Shown: positions 6,097 through 15,000 of the stretch, one piece after another
Layout: every line of letters begins with the position of its first letter
Numbering within the stretch: position 1 is the stretch's first letter
From: Verrucomicrobiota bacterium
GTDB lineage: Bacteria; Verrucomicrobiota; Verrucomicrobiia; Methylacidiphilales; UBA1321
Length of the DNA stretch: 54,509 nt
Direction: 5' to 3'
Assembly: GCA_013286145.1 (NCBI GenBank)
Contig: JABDGH010000012.1
Span: forward strand, 1 to 54,509
Notes under the pieces: generated by a model
What the model was told of the DNA's origin: nothing
Databases searched by the model: none
Seen by the model: only the letters and a program-made list of their open reading frames with translations
Position numbers and translations under genes: made by a program

Positions 6097-7896
6097 TCAG
6101 GTATTTTTGGCCTTGAGCAGTTCGATCCACATTTTGGTACCGTTCCCGAGGGAAGATTCCAATCCGATGGTGCCTTGCATGCTTTCCACCGCTTTTTTGG
6201 CAATGGCCAGGCCAATTCCGGTTCCTTCGTATTTTTTGCCTTCGATCTGCTCAAACATTTTGAATATCCGGGAATGATTAACGGGATCAATTCCGATTCC
6301 GTTATCTTCGATCCATAGGCGGACGGTAAATTCCCTGGATTCCGTCCACACCTTGATCCTTGGCGGACGATCCGGGGAAATGAATTTGACTGCATTGGTC
6401 AAAATATTGGAGATGACCTGGGTCAAGCCCGATTCATGCCCGAGAACTGCTGCCAGCGGGCGTTGCACTTCAAATTTCAAAGCTGGATCCTGAAACGTCG
6501 GGTATTGGGTAAGGATGTCATGAACCAGGCGATCAAGATTCACGGGCACGATCGCCTGGTGTTCCTTGCTTACCTTGCTGTAGGTGAGCAGGTCGCGGAT
6601 CAGGATATCGAGTCGTCCGGCTGCCTTGCTGATGCGGCTTAAAAAATCGCGCTCTTGCTCGCCCCATTTGTCCGAAAAATCCTCAAGCAAAGCCGTGGAG
6701 TAACCCTGCATGGCACGCAGGGGTGCGCGCAAATCATGAGAGACGGTATAAGAAAATGCCTCCAATTCATTGATCGAGCGCTGTAATTCGACGGTCCGGG
6801 CCAATACTTTTTTCTCAAGATCCTCGGCATATGTCTTGAGAATTTTTTGAGCACGACGCATTTCGGTCGCATCGTGAAAAACGAGGACCACACCCACCAT
6901 GACCTGATCAGGACCATAAATCGGGGCCGCACTATCCTCGATGGGCCACTCGATGCCGTTTTTTGACAATAGGATTGTGTGATTGGCCAGGCCGACGACC
7001 CGCTTTTCCTTAAAAACTTTTTCAACCGGATCGTCAACGGAATGCCGTGTTTCCTCATTGATGATTCTAAAGATGGAACGAAGCGCCCTTCCCTTCGCGT
7101 CCTGCCATTGCCAGCCGGTCATTCGTTCCGCCTCGGCATTCATGAAAGTCGTCTGACCATTAATATCGGTAACGATGACCGCATCGCCGATGCTGGAAAG
7201 CGTGACTCGAAGCCATTCCTTCTGGGTTGCCGTTTCCCGCAGCGAATCTTCATAGGACTCGGCCAGGTTTTGCATTTGCCGCCTGACGTAAAGTCCGGTT
7301 AAAAGCGCCACAAGGCCCAACGTCACCATCTCAAAAACAAAAACTTCTTGTTTGGCTGTGATATACTCCGCAGAGCGTTCATTAAGTAGTTTTCCTTCGT
7401 TCTCTATCAGTATTCCAAGCTGGTTTCTGATTGAATCCATGAGGGCCTTGCGGGAAAGAGCCTGATCCAAGGCTCCGGGTTCAGAACCATACTTTCCTGT
7501 AGGGATCGATTCCCTTGCCGAGTTTCGCCATTCATCGACTAATTTTTTAACGGATTTGAGTGTATTTGACTGGGCAGAGTTGCCATCCGTAAGCTGACTC
7601 AAGTTCGTAAATTTCGGATCGATTTGAGGTTCGGCCTGGTTATAAGGTTCAAGAAAACGAGGGTCTCCAGTCATTTTATAACCGCGAAAGCCCGTTTCCA
7701 TATCGACAATAAGCTTTTCCCATTCGTTGCTTGCGGCAAGAAGCTCAACAGACCGATGCTCCATCTGGATGATCTCCAAGAGGTGATTGGTGAGGAAGGC
7801 GAGGCTAATTGCGCAAATTCCAATGAACACGATTGGAACGGCGAGTGTGGCTGTCAGTATCCGTCGAAAATTTTCTTTATTAATTTTTTCGGGCAC
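6097..7896 (-). CDS. CHASE3-PAS sensor histidine kinase
   Basis: 599 residues from a GTG at 7896. Order: membrane helix near 12-34; CHASE3-type extracytoplasmic sensor near 38-180 (ending ...GKLLNERSAEYITAKQE); second helix near 185-205; PAS domain near 228-350 (LSSIGDAVIVTDINGQTTFM, then AERMTGWQW); a short coiled coil; HisKA with His387 in TVSHDLRAPLRAM; HATPase with N-box ILTNAVKF, G1 IEDNGIGID and G2 GTGIGLAIAKK. The DLRAP histidine motif is of the phytochrome-like kinase group, whose partners are often single-domain receivers such as the one at 9668. A sigma-54-like promoter (7927-7941) predicts transcription from about 7915. Signal unknown. Confidence 0.93.
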   Translation of the reverse strand: MPEKINKENFRRILTATLAVPIVFIGICAISLAFLTNHLLEIIQMEHRSVELLAASNEWEKLIVDMETGFRGYKMTGDPRFLEPYNQAEPQIDPKFTNLSQLTDGNSAQSNTLKSVKKLVDEWRNSARESIPTGKYGSEPGALDQALSRKALMDSIRNQLGILIENEGKLLNERSAEYITAKQEVFVFEMVTLGLVALLTGLYVRRQMQNLAESYEDSLRETATQKEWLRVTLSSIGDAVIVTDINGQTTFMNAEAERMTGWQWQDAKGRALRSIFRIINEETRHSVDDPVEKVFKEKRVVGLANHTILLSKNGIEWPIEDSAAPIYGPDQVMVGVVLVFHDATEMRRAQKILKTYAEDLEKKVLARTVELQRSINELEAFSYTVSHDLRAPLRAMQGYSTALLEDFSDKWGEQERDFLSRISKAAGRLDILIRDLLTYSKVSKEHQAIVPVNLDRLVHDILTQYPTFQDPALKFEVQRPLAAVLGHESGLTQVISNILTNAVKFISPDRPPRIKVWTESREFTVRLWIEDNGIGIDPVNHSRIFKMFEQIEGKKYEGTGIGLAIAKKAVESMQGTIGLESSLGNGTKMWIELLKAKNT

Positions 7897-7926
7897 GTCG
7901 TTTCATACCGTTTTGCTTAGGCACCT

Positions 7927-7941
7927 GCAATCGAATTGCCC
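7927..7941 (-). promoter_or_regulatory. sigma-54 promoter candidate for CHASE3 kinase
   Basis: Minus-strand GGGCAATTCGATTGC has a perfect TTGC -12 box and GG-N10-GC spacing; the -24 box deviates (GGGCAA for TGGCAC). Predicted start about 7915, 19 bases before the GTG. A TTTTAAGTCGGCATT lies at 7947-7962, closer than the UAS at other promoters. Confidence 0.45.
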
Positions 7942-8064
7942 ATGCATTTTTAAGTCGGCATTTTGCAAGGGCACTCAGACGTTCTCTCGCGTGATGCATG
8001 TCAGCGAGCGTGACTATTTTCTGGAACTATTTGAAGCGGAGCCAATTCGAGAATCGCATTCATT

Positions 8065-8079
8065 TGGCACCATTTTTGC
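8065..8079 (+). promoter_or_regulatory. sigma-54 promoter for cfa
   Basis: TGGCACCATTTTTGC matches the RpoN consensus almost fully, with ten bases between GG and GC. The predicted start is near 8091, only about four bases before the chosen ATG at 8095. The message would be close to leaderless and the GAGGA at 8085-8089 would not be on it. Either the true start is offset or another promoter also serves the gene. Confidence 0.6.
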
Positions 8080-8094
8080 CATTTGAGGACAACT

Positions 8095-9471
8095 ATGATT
8101 TTAGGTATCTATCCCCAAATAGCGGCCAAAAAAAATCCTGAACGCCATTTCATTCGACAACCAGAGGGTGACGATGCGCACCAGGTAACAATAGATATTC
8201 TGAAAAGATTATTGGGACACTCCAGCATTCCCTGCCTGAATGTCCGTCTATGGGATGGCACGTACTGGCCGGATAAAGAACCGAGGCGGGCAACACTGGT
8301 GCTTAACAGGCCAAGCGCGCTTCGAGAAATGTTGTTCGTGGAATCCGAGATAGCGACCGCCGAAGCCTATATCCGCGGGGCCTTTGACATCGAGGGGGAC
8401 ATGATTTCCGCCTGTGATTTGGCCGACGTGCTTTCAGAGCAGACATTGGGCTGGACGAAAGCTCTTACCATGACAGCTCAATTGGCACGATTACCTCGTT
8501 TTGGCAGCACGGCAAAAACTCCCGGTTTTCGCCAGGCTAAACTTAATGGGAAAAAGCATTCGCCGGAGCGCGACAGGCTCGCCGTGCGGTTTCACTACGA
8601 TGTTTCAAACGAGTTCTATGCGCTCTGGCTCGATTCCCGGATGGTTTATTCCTGCGGCTATTTTGAGATGCCAGACATGGGTCTTGAGTTGGCTCAATTT
8701 CGCAAGCTGGATCACATTTGTCGAAAACTGGATCTTCAACCGGGCGAGCGATTGCTCGACATCGGCTGCGGTTGGGGGGCGCTCATGTTGCATGCCGCCA
8801 AGCATTACGGCGTCCAGGTCGAAGGCGTAACGCTGAGCAAGAGGCAGTTTGAATGGGTTGAAAGGCGCATTCAGGAAGAAAACTTGGGGCGTTGCGCCAT
8901 GGTGCACTTGATGGATTACCGCGACTTATCCGCGAGAGAATGCTACGACAAGATCGCGAGTGTCGGTATGGTCGAACATGTGGGAACGTCTCATTTATCC
9001 CAGTATTTTGAGACCGTGGCATCATTACTGAAACCGGGAGGCCTGTTTCTCAATCATGGTATCGGAATTGGACCTCATCCGCGCAAAAACGAAAGGGAAG
9101 GCTTTATCCAGGAGTGCGTGTTTCCTGACAGTGATCTTCAACCGATCAGTCAAATGCTTGCCGCTGCTGAGCAGGCTCACTTTGATGTAAGGGACGTGGA
9201 AAGCCTGCGTGAGCATTATGCGAAAACCTTGCGCCATTGGATTGGTCGGTTGGAAACCAGGCACGAAGAGGCTGTGACCGAGGTTGGCGAGGAAGCTTAC
9301 CGTATCTGGAGGCTCTACATGGCTGGCTCGGCGCATGGCTTTCAGCGAGGGCATCTCAGCATCTATCAAACGCTGCTCGCTAAAACGGATTTCTATGGCA
9401 CGGCGAATGTGCCCAGCACTCGTAAAGTTTGGTATGAGCAAAACCGGGGGACGGTACTCCCATCCATTTGA
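8095..9471 (+). CDS. cfa: cyclopropane-fatty-acyl-phospholipid synthase
   Basis: 458 residues. The enzyme transfers a methylene group from S-adenosylmethionine to double bonds of membrane phospholipid acyl chains, a stationary-phase and stress adaptation. The N-terminal lipid-binding domain spans about 30-135 (IPCLNVRLWDGTYWP, EAYIRGAFDIEGD). The methyltransferase domain begins with AVRFHYDVSNEFYALWLD and has the SAM motif LLDIGCGWGALMLHAAKHYG, VEGVTLSKRQFEW, then ASVGMVEHVG and LNHGIGIGPHPRKN, as in Cfa/CMAS enzymes. I use ATG 8095, which has GAGGA six bases before it; the frame is open from a TTG at 8083. It is divergent from the CHASE3 kinase, both with sigma-54-like promoters in the shared gap. 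Confidence 0.93.
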   Translation: MILGIYPQIAAKKNPERHFIRQPEGDDAHQVTIDILKRLLGHSSIPCLNVRLWDGTYWPDKEPRRATLVLNRPSALREMLFVESEIATAEAYIRGAFDIEGDMISACDLADVLSEQTLGWTKALTMTAQLARLPRFGSTAKTPGFRQAKLNGKKHSPERDRLAVRFHYDVSNEFYALWLDSRMVYSCGYFEMPDMGLELAQFRKLDHICRKLDLQPGERLLDIGCGWGALMLHAAKHYGVQVEGVTLSKRQFEWVERRIQEENLGRCAMVHLMDYRDLSARECYDKIASVGMVEHVGTSHLSQYFETVASLLKPGGLFLNHGIGIGPHPRKNEREGFIQECVFPDSDLQPISQMLAAAEQAHFDVRDVESLREHYAKTLRHWIGRLETRHEEAVTEVGEEAYRIWRLYMAGSAHGFQRGHLSIYQTLLAKTDFYGTANVPSTRKVWYEQNRGTVLPSI

Positions 9472-9624
9472 GCTGAAAAATAGCGACATGAATTGCACAA
9501 TGCCTCTTTTTCGCAGAGACACCCTGCAAAAGACGAGCCGGGCTGCTTAGCTATTTGGGTCGATTTGATCGGAGGATCCCCGGTGCCCTCCCAAGTTTCA
9601 TCACAATCACTTTTGCCTCACTTA

Positions 9625-9639
9625 TGGCACCGTTATTGC
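9625..9639 (+). promoter_or_regulatory. sigma-54 promoter for response regulator
   Basis: TGGCACCGTTATTGC has perfect TGGCAC and TTGC boxes with GG-N10-GC spacing. Predicted start about 9651, 17 bases before ATG 9668. I see no clear copy of the shared UAS element at the usual distance. Confidence 0.65.
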
Positions 9640-9667
9640 CTCGGTTAATGTTTAAACCGTCAAGGTC

Positions 9668-10093
9668 ATGAGATTCACACCACAACCCCAATCATCCATA
9701 CGCGTGGTGGTCATCGAGGATGATGAGGATGACAGCGAATTACTCCTGCGCCAGCTCCGCAAGAGTGATATCGATAGTCACGTTAAGTTCCTGGCTGACG
9801 GGAAAGAGGCGCTGGATTTCCTTTCCAATCTTCCACCCGCCATGCCTTTTTGTAATCTCATCGCCATTTTTCTCGACTTAAAACTCCCCTCCATCAGCGG
9901 CCTGCAATTGCTGCCTCAAATCAAGCAGATTCCCGGGCTGCAAAACGTCCCGATCATTATCATGACGGGTTCGCTTGATCCGAAAGACTTTGAGGCATGC
10001 CAGAGGCTAAACGTGGCAGCCTTTGTTCAAAAGCCGGTCACCTTTGAATCGTTTTCCAAGGTGATAACAGGACTGACCCACCTGGCTTCCTGA
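9668..10093 (+). CDS. single-domain response regulator (Rcp1-like)
   Basis: 141 residues made of one receiver domain. The acidic pocket is VVVIEDDEDDSELLLRQL near residues 13-30, the phosphoacceptor is Asp70 in AIFLDLKLPS, the switch Thr is in IIIMTGS, and the conserved Lys is in FVQKPV. No output domain follows, so it must act by protein contact or as a phosphate relay or sink. The long loop between the acidic pocket and Asp70 is typical of receivers paired with phytochrome-type kinases. It is a close paralogue of the receiver at 28647, sharing DSHVKF and the KPVTF-SFSK ending. It lies convergent to the receiver at 10120. Confidence 0.93.
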   Translation: MRFTPQPQSSIRVVVIEDDEDDSELLLRQLRKSDIDSHVKFLADGKEALDFLSNLPPAMPFCNLIAIFLDLKLPSISGLQLLPQIKQIPGLQNVPIIIMTGSLDPKDFEACQRLNVAAFVQKPVTFESFSKVITGLTHLAS

Positions 10094-10119
10094 ATCCCAT
10101 TCGGATAACGGCGGAATAC

Positions 10120-10569
10120 CTATTTCGCTGGCTCGATATTTGCATGCTTTTTAACCAGATTTTCGATCCCGAGCACCATCTGGTCTTCTTCTTCCTTGAG
10201 GACGGTTTTTTTAAAGTAACCGTGCGCGCCCAATATCATGCTTTTGGCTATATCCTCTGCCAACCAGGAACCCGATACGACGGCCACCGTCATCGTTTTA
10301 AAAGACTGGGATTGCAGCCATTCAAGAACGTCGTAGCCATTCTTTCTCGGCATCTTAATATCCAAGAGTAAGACATCAGGAATGGGATTGGCCTGGCGGT
10401 CACTAAAAGCTGCTTCTCCGCTGAGATAATCCATTGCCTCCTGGCCGTCACGAACTTCCCCAACGACGGTTAAAATGGAGCTCCGTTCCAGGGCCTTTCG
10501 CATAAAAAAGCGATCATCTTCTGAATCATCGACCAAAAGTACGGTGAAACATTCCTTGGTCTTGTTCAT
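10120..10569 (-). CDS. single-domain response regulator
   Basis: 149 residues from ATG 10569; an upstream TTG at 10584 is possible. It is one receiver domain: VLLVDDSEDDRFFMRKALER, phosphoacceptor Asp in VLLLDIKMPRKNGYD, VAVVSGS at the switch position (Ser in place of Thr), and FKKTV where the conserved Lys is expected. Downstream on the minus strand of the receiver-kinase at 10656 (gap 86 bases), it probably forms one unit with that gene and the giant hybrid kinase, and is a natural phosphotransfer partner for either. No DNA-binding part. Confidence 0.9.
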   Translation of the reverse strand: MNKTKECFTVLLVDDSEDDRFFMRKALERSSILTVVGEVRDGQEAMDYLSGEAAFSDRQANPIPDVLLLDIKMPRKNGYDVLEWLQSQSFKTMTVAVVSGSWLAEDIAKSMILGAHGYFKKTVLKEEEDQMVLGIENLVKKHANIEPAK

Positions 10570-10655
10570 GGGCGCATTAGACAAATGCTAAATAAAAAAG
10601 TCCAACAAAAATCAGGACGAAAATCTTCCAGCAGTCCCATGGGATCGATTCTCAT

Positions 10656-12023
10656 TTAAACCTTGCCCAGGGTAAAGTAGAAGGTCGCCCCCTGGTCCAC
10701 TTTGCTTTCAGCCCAGATTCGGCCCCCATGCTTGCGGATGATTCTGGATACCAAGGCCAGTCCAACTCCCGTGCCCTCAAAATCTTCTGCACGGTGAAAT
10801 CGTTGAAAAACCCCAAATAGCCTGTGAACATATTCCATGCTAAATCCAACGCCATTATCGCTGACATAAAATACGTCCTCATCATTAATCCGATCGTAAC
10901 CGATTTCAATCCGTGCAGGACGGCGCGGGCGGGTGTACTTGACCGCATTAGAAATCAAGTTATCGAAGACCTGCTTCATTAATCCGTAGTTGCATCGAAG
11001 CGTGGGAAAATTCCCGAGGTGCCATTCAATTTCGCGATCTTCAAGGCCCGATTTTATGCTGACGATAACTTCCTGCACCACCTTTCCTAGGTCGACCTCT
11101 TGATAGTCAAACGTCTGCTTGGCTATGCCAAACAGCTTAAGCAAATCATCCATCATTTGGCCCATGTTATTTGCCTTGGCCCCTATGCGTTTAACATAAC
11201 CCTGCACTTGCTCGGGCAAGGCTGCGGCAAAATCTTCGCTCAGGATTTCAGTGTAACCGTAAATTTGCCTGAAGGGAGCCCTCAAATCGTGGGCTATCGA
11301 GTAGGTAAAGGCCTCCATCTCCTGGTTTGCGTTAAGAAGTTCCGACGTTCGGTCGGATACGCGACGCTCCAATTCCACATTTAATTCCCGAAGGCTTTGC
11401 TCTGCGCGTTGCCGCTCCTTGATTTCCATCTGGAGGGATTCGTTGACGACGGCCAGTTCCTCGGTCCGTTGTTTGACGCGAATCTCCAGCTCGCTGTGGG
11501 CAAGGCGCAAGTCCTCCGCCTGGCGCTTGACCTGCTCGGTAATCTTATATAATTCCACGAACACGGCTATTTTTGTGCGCAAGATTTCGGGCACAATGGG
11601 GGCGAGAATATAGTCAACCGCGCCCAGGGAATAGCCCCGGGAGACATGCGTTTCCGCGTCGCTTATGGCTGAGACAAAAATGATGGGAATGTTCTCCAGG
11701 CTTTTACGTTCACGAATAAGATGCGCCGTCTCAAAGCCATCCATCCCGGGCATGTTCACGTCGAGGAGGATGATGGCAAATTCCTGCTTGAGCAGGCACC
11801 TTAAGGCTTCGCGTCCCGATTTTGCATGGACGATATTCTGTCCCAAGTCCTCGATGATCGCCTCCATCGCCATCCGCTTGTCCTCGCGATCATCCACGAT
11901 GAGAATATTGGCCTTGGTCTCGATGGGGGGAGTGGTTTCCACAGGTGCATTTCTCTTCTGCGAGTTGTGTCCGTCCAACTCCACTGCCTCTGCTGGAACA
12001 GACTGGGCTATCGATGGAGCCAT
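10656..12023 (-). CDS. receiver-histidine kinase (REC-HisKA-HATPase)
   Basis: 455 residues, soluble. The N-terminal receiver (about 37-155) has [11 protein letters not shown] and phosphoacceptor Asp88 in [16 protein letters not shown] long coiled coil follows (about 165-230), then HisKA with His245 in [13 protein letters not shown] and the HATPase with N-box [17 protein letters not shown] and [12 protein letters not shown]. Its start overlaps the last 16 bases of the giant hybrid kinase gene, so the two are translationally coupled and probably work in one phosphorelay, the N-terminal receiver taking phosphate from the upstream kinase and setting the activity of this one. Confidence 0.92.
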   Translation of the reverse strand: MAPSIAQSVPAEAVELDGHNSQKRNAPVETTPPIETKANILIVDDREDKRMAMEAIIEDLGQNIVHAKSGREALRCLLKQEFAIILLDVNMPGMDGFETAHLIRERKSLENIPIIFVSAISDAETHVSRGYSLGAVDYILAPIVPEILRTKIAVFVELYKITEQVKRQAEDLRLAHSELEIRVKQRTEELAVVNESLQMEIKERQRAEQSLRELNVELERRVSDRTSELLNANQEMEAFTYSIAHDLRAPFRQIYGYTEILSEDFAAALPEQVQGYVKRIGAKANNMGQMMDDLLKLFGIAKQTFDYQEVDLGKVVQEVIVSIKSGLEDREIEWHLGNFPTLRCNYGLMKQVFDNLISNAVKYTRPRRPARIEIGYDRINDEDVFYVSDNGVGFSMEYVHRLFGVFQRFHRAEDFEGTGVGLALVSRIIRKHGGRIWAESKVDQGATFYFTLGKV

Positions 12024-15000
12024 AAACGAAGCATGGATAAGAGTTCTGCGCTATCCACCGGCTTCGCGATGTAATCTGAAGCCCCTGCTTCAATGCATTT
12101 TTCGCGGTCGCCTTTCATGGCCTTGGCGGTGACGGCAATCATCGGGAGAGAACGGAACTTCTGGAATTTTCGAATGGCCCTCATCGTGTCGTAGCCGTCC
12201 ATGTCGGGCATCATGATGTCCATGAGAACGGCGTCGATTTCCGGCGTGGCCTGCAATTGATCGAGTGCGATGGTGCCGGTTTCCGCCGAGTAGATCTGCA
12301 TTTCGTAACGCTCCAACAAGCTGGTCATGGCGAAAATATTGCGGATGTCGTCATCGACGATCAGGATTTTTTTGCCCTTGAGCACCGTCTCAGCCTGATA
12401 AAGTCGATGGATGATCTCACGCTTGGTCTCAGGCAGTTTGTCGATCTCCTGGTGAAGGAAGAGGGCGCATTCGTCGAGCAATCTCTCCTCGGAATGAACT
12501 TCCTTCAAATTCATTGATTGGCCGAGGCGCTTGAGATGCGCGTCTTCCTTCTTCGCAAGATTCTTGGGAACAAAGGCTATGACCGGTGTGGCGCAGAGAT
12601 GCGGATCCTTTTTGATTTCCTCAATCAAATCCAGGCCTGACATATCGGCCAGGTCAGGGCTGACGATCACCGCAGCAAAGGGCCTATCCCGCAATTTGGA
12701 GAGAGTCTCCTCGCTGGTGCTGGCGCCGGAAATCTCGATATTGTCATCCCGAAGAAGTTTGGCGAGATGATCGCGCTGCTCGTCATCGCTGCTTGAAATA
12801 AGGAGATACTTGGCATGGGGCTTGGTCATGGTGTCGATGCGGGCAAAGACCTCCTTCAGTTCCTCCCTCGATTTCAAGGGTTTATTCAAAACGCCGAGAG
12901 CGCCCAGCCTTAGTCCGCGTGCCTGGGCTTCCTCGGTCGTGATGATATAGGCGGGAATATGCCGGGTATTGATATCATCTTTAAGGCGGGCAAGGATGCG
13001 CCATCCATCAATATCGTGGAGATTGATATCGAGGGTGATGGCGTCGATTTTGCGTTCACTTGCGATAGCCAATGCGTCTGCGCCACGTGGAGAAATAAGA
13101 GCCTTGAAGCCACTTTCATGCGCCATTTCCAGGAGAAGCTGGGCAAAACTCGCGTCATTTTCCACGATCATGAGGACGCGATCATCCGGCCCGATATTAT
13201 CGGCGTCATCATCCATTTCTGGCGCTCCCGGCGGTTCCAACTCGAAGGAAGTAACCGGAATTTCCAATTCGATTGGAATCGCCGTTCGGGTTTGGTTGGA
13301 GGGAAGCTGCGCCTGCCGCTTGGCTGGCTTTACCGGCACATAGTTTTGAGGCAGGAATAGAGTGAAGGTGCTTCCTTCGCCGGGCACGCTGAATAGTCGG
13401 ATTTCTCCTCCCAGCAAGCGAGTGATTTCGCGGCTGATGGCCAGTCCCAGTCCCGTGCCGCCGTATTTACGGCTTGTGCTACCGTCGGCTTGTTGGAACG
13501 CCTCGAAGATGATGTGCTGCTTGTCCGAGGAAATGCCAATTCCGGTATCCGACACGGAAAAGACCAGTACCGATTTGGCCCGGTTCAGTGTTTCATTTTC
13601 GGGATTCCAGCCATCGCGGGCGGAATTGATCGTGAGCGAAACCTTGCCGCTCTCGGTAAATTTAAAGGCGTTGGACAAGAGATTCTTGAGAATCTGCTGC
13701 AACCTCTTCGCATCGGTTTGGATGGTCTTGGGCAGATTCGTCGAACGAATCACCTCAAAGTCGAGCTTCTTGCTGTCGGCAAAGTGGCGGAAGCCTCTTT
13801 CGACATAATCCTGAAGTTCGCGAAGCGTGACTTCGCCGACATCGACCATGACCGTGCCGGATTCGATCTTGGAGAGATCGAGAATGTCGTTGATCAGCGC
13901 GAGCAAGTCGTTTCCTGCCGCGTGGATGGTCTTGGCGAATTCAACCTGCTTGGCCGAGAGGTTCTGGTCCTTGTTCTTGGACAGGTCATCGGAGAGGATC
14001 AGCAGACTGTTGAGCGGCGTGCGCAATTCGTGGGACATGTTCGCCAGGAACTCGGATTTGTACTTGGAAGTGAGCGCAAGCTGCTTGGCTTTTTCTTCCA
14101 ACGCCTGGCGGGCCTGTTCCACCTCGGTATTTTTACGTTCCACCTCAACATTTTGATCGGCGAGCAGCTTGGCCTTTTCTCCCAGTTGCTGGTTGGTTTG
14201 CTGCAATTCCAACTGCTGGCTTTGCAGTTCCTTCGCGAGGGATTGCGACTGCTTCAGCAAATCCTCGGTTCGCGTGTTGGCCTCGATGGTATTGAAAACG
14301 ATTCCGATACTTTCCGTGAGCTGATCGAGGAAGGCGTGATGGGTGGGACTAAAGCGATCAAATGATGCCAATTCCATGACGCCCTTGACCTGGCCTTCGA
14401 AGACGACCGGCAGAACCAGGATGTTGACCGGGCTGGCTTTTCCGAGTCCGGAACTGATCGTCATGTAGTTCTTCGGGGCATTCGTGATGACGATTTTTTC
14501 CTTTTCGACGGCGCACTGGCCAACGAGTCCTTCGCCGAGCTTGAAGGTGTTATCGACATTCTTACGCTCGCGATGCGCGTAGCTCGCCAACAATTTCAGG
14601 TAGGGCTCATCGCCCCCCTCATCCTTGGCCGCGTCGATGGTGTAAAAAACGCCCTGTTGAGCCGAGACCACTGGCGCTAATTCGGACAAGATGAGTTTTC
14701 CGACGGTGAGCAAATCCTTCTGGCCCTGAAGCATTCGAGAGAATTTTGCCAAGTTGGTTTTCAGCCAGTCCTGTTCACTGTTCTTCAAGGTGGTGTCCTT
14801 GAGGTTTCGAATCATCTCGTTGATGTTATCCTTCAACGCGGCCACCTCGCCCAACGCTTCCACGGTGATGGATCGGGTCAAATCGCCCTTGGTCACGGCG
14901 GTGGCCACCTCGGCGATGGCTCGCACCTGCGTGGTGAGATTCGCCGCCAACTGATTGACGTTATCGGTCAAATCCTTCCACGTACCCGCAGCGCCCGGCA

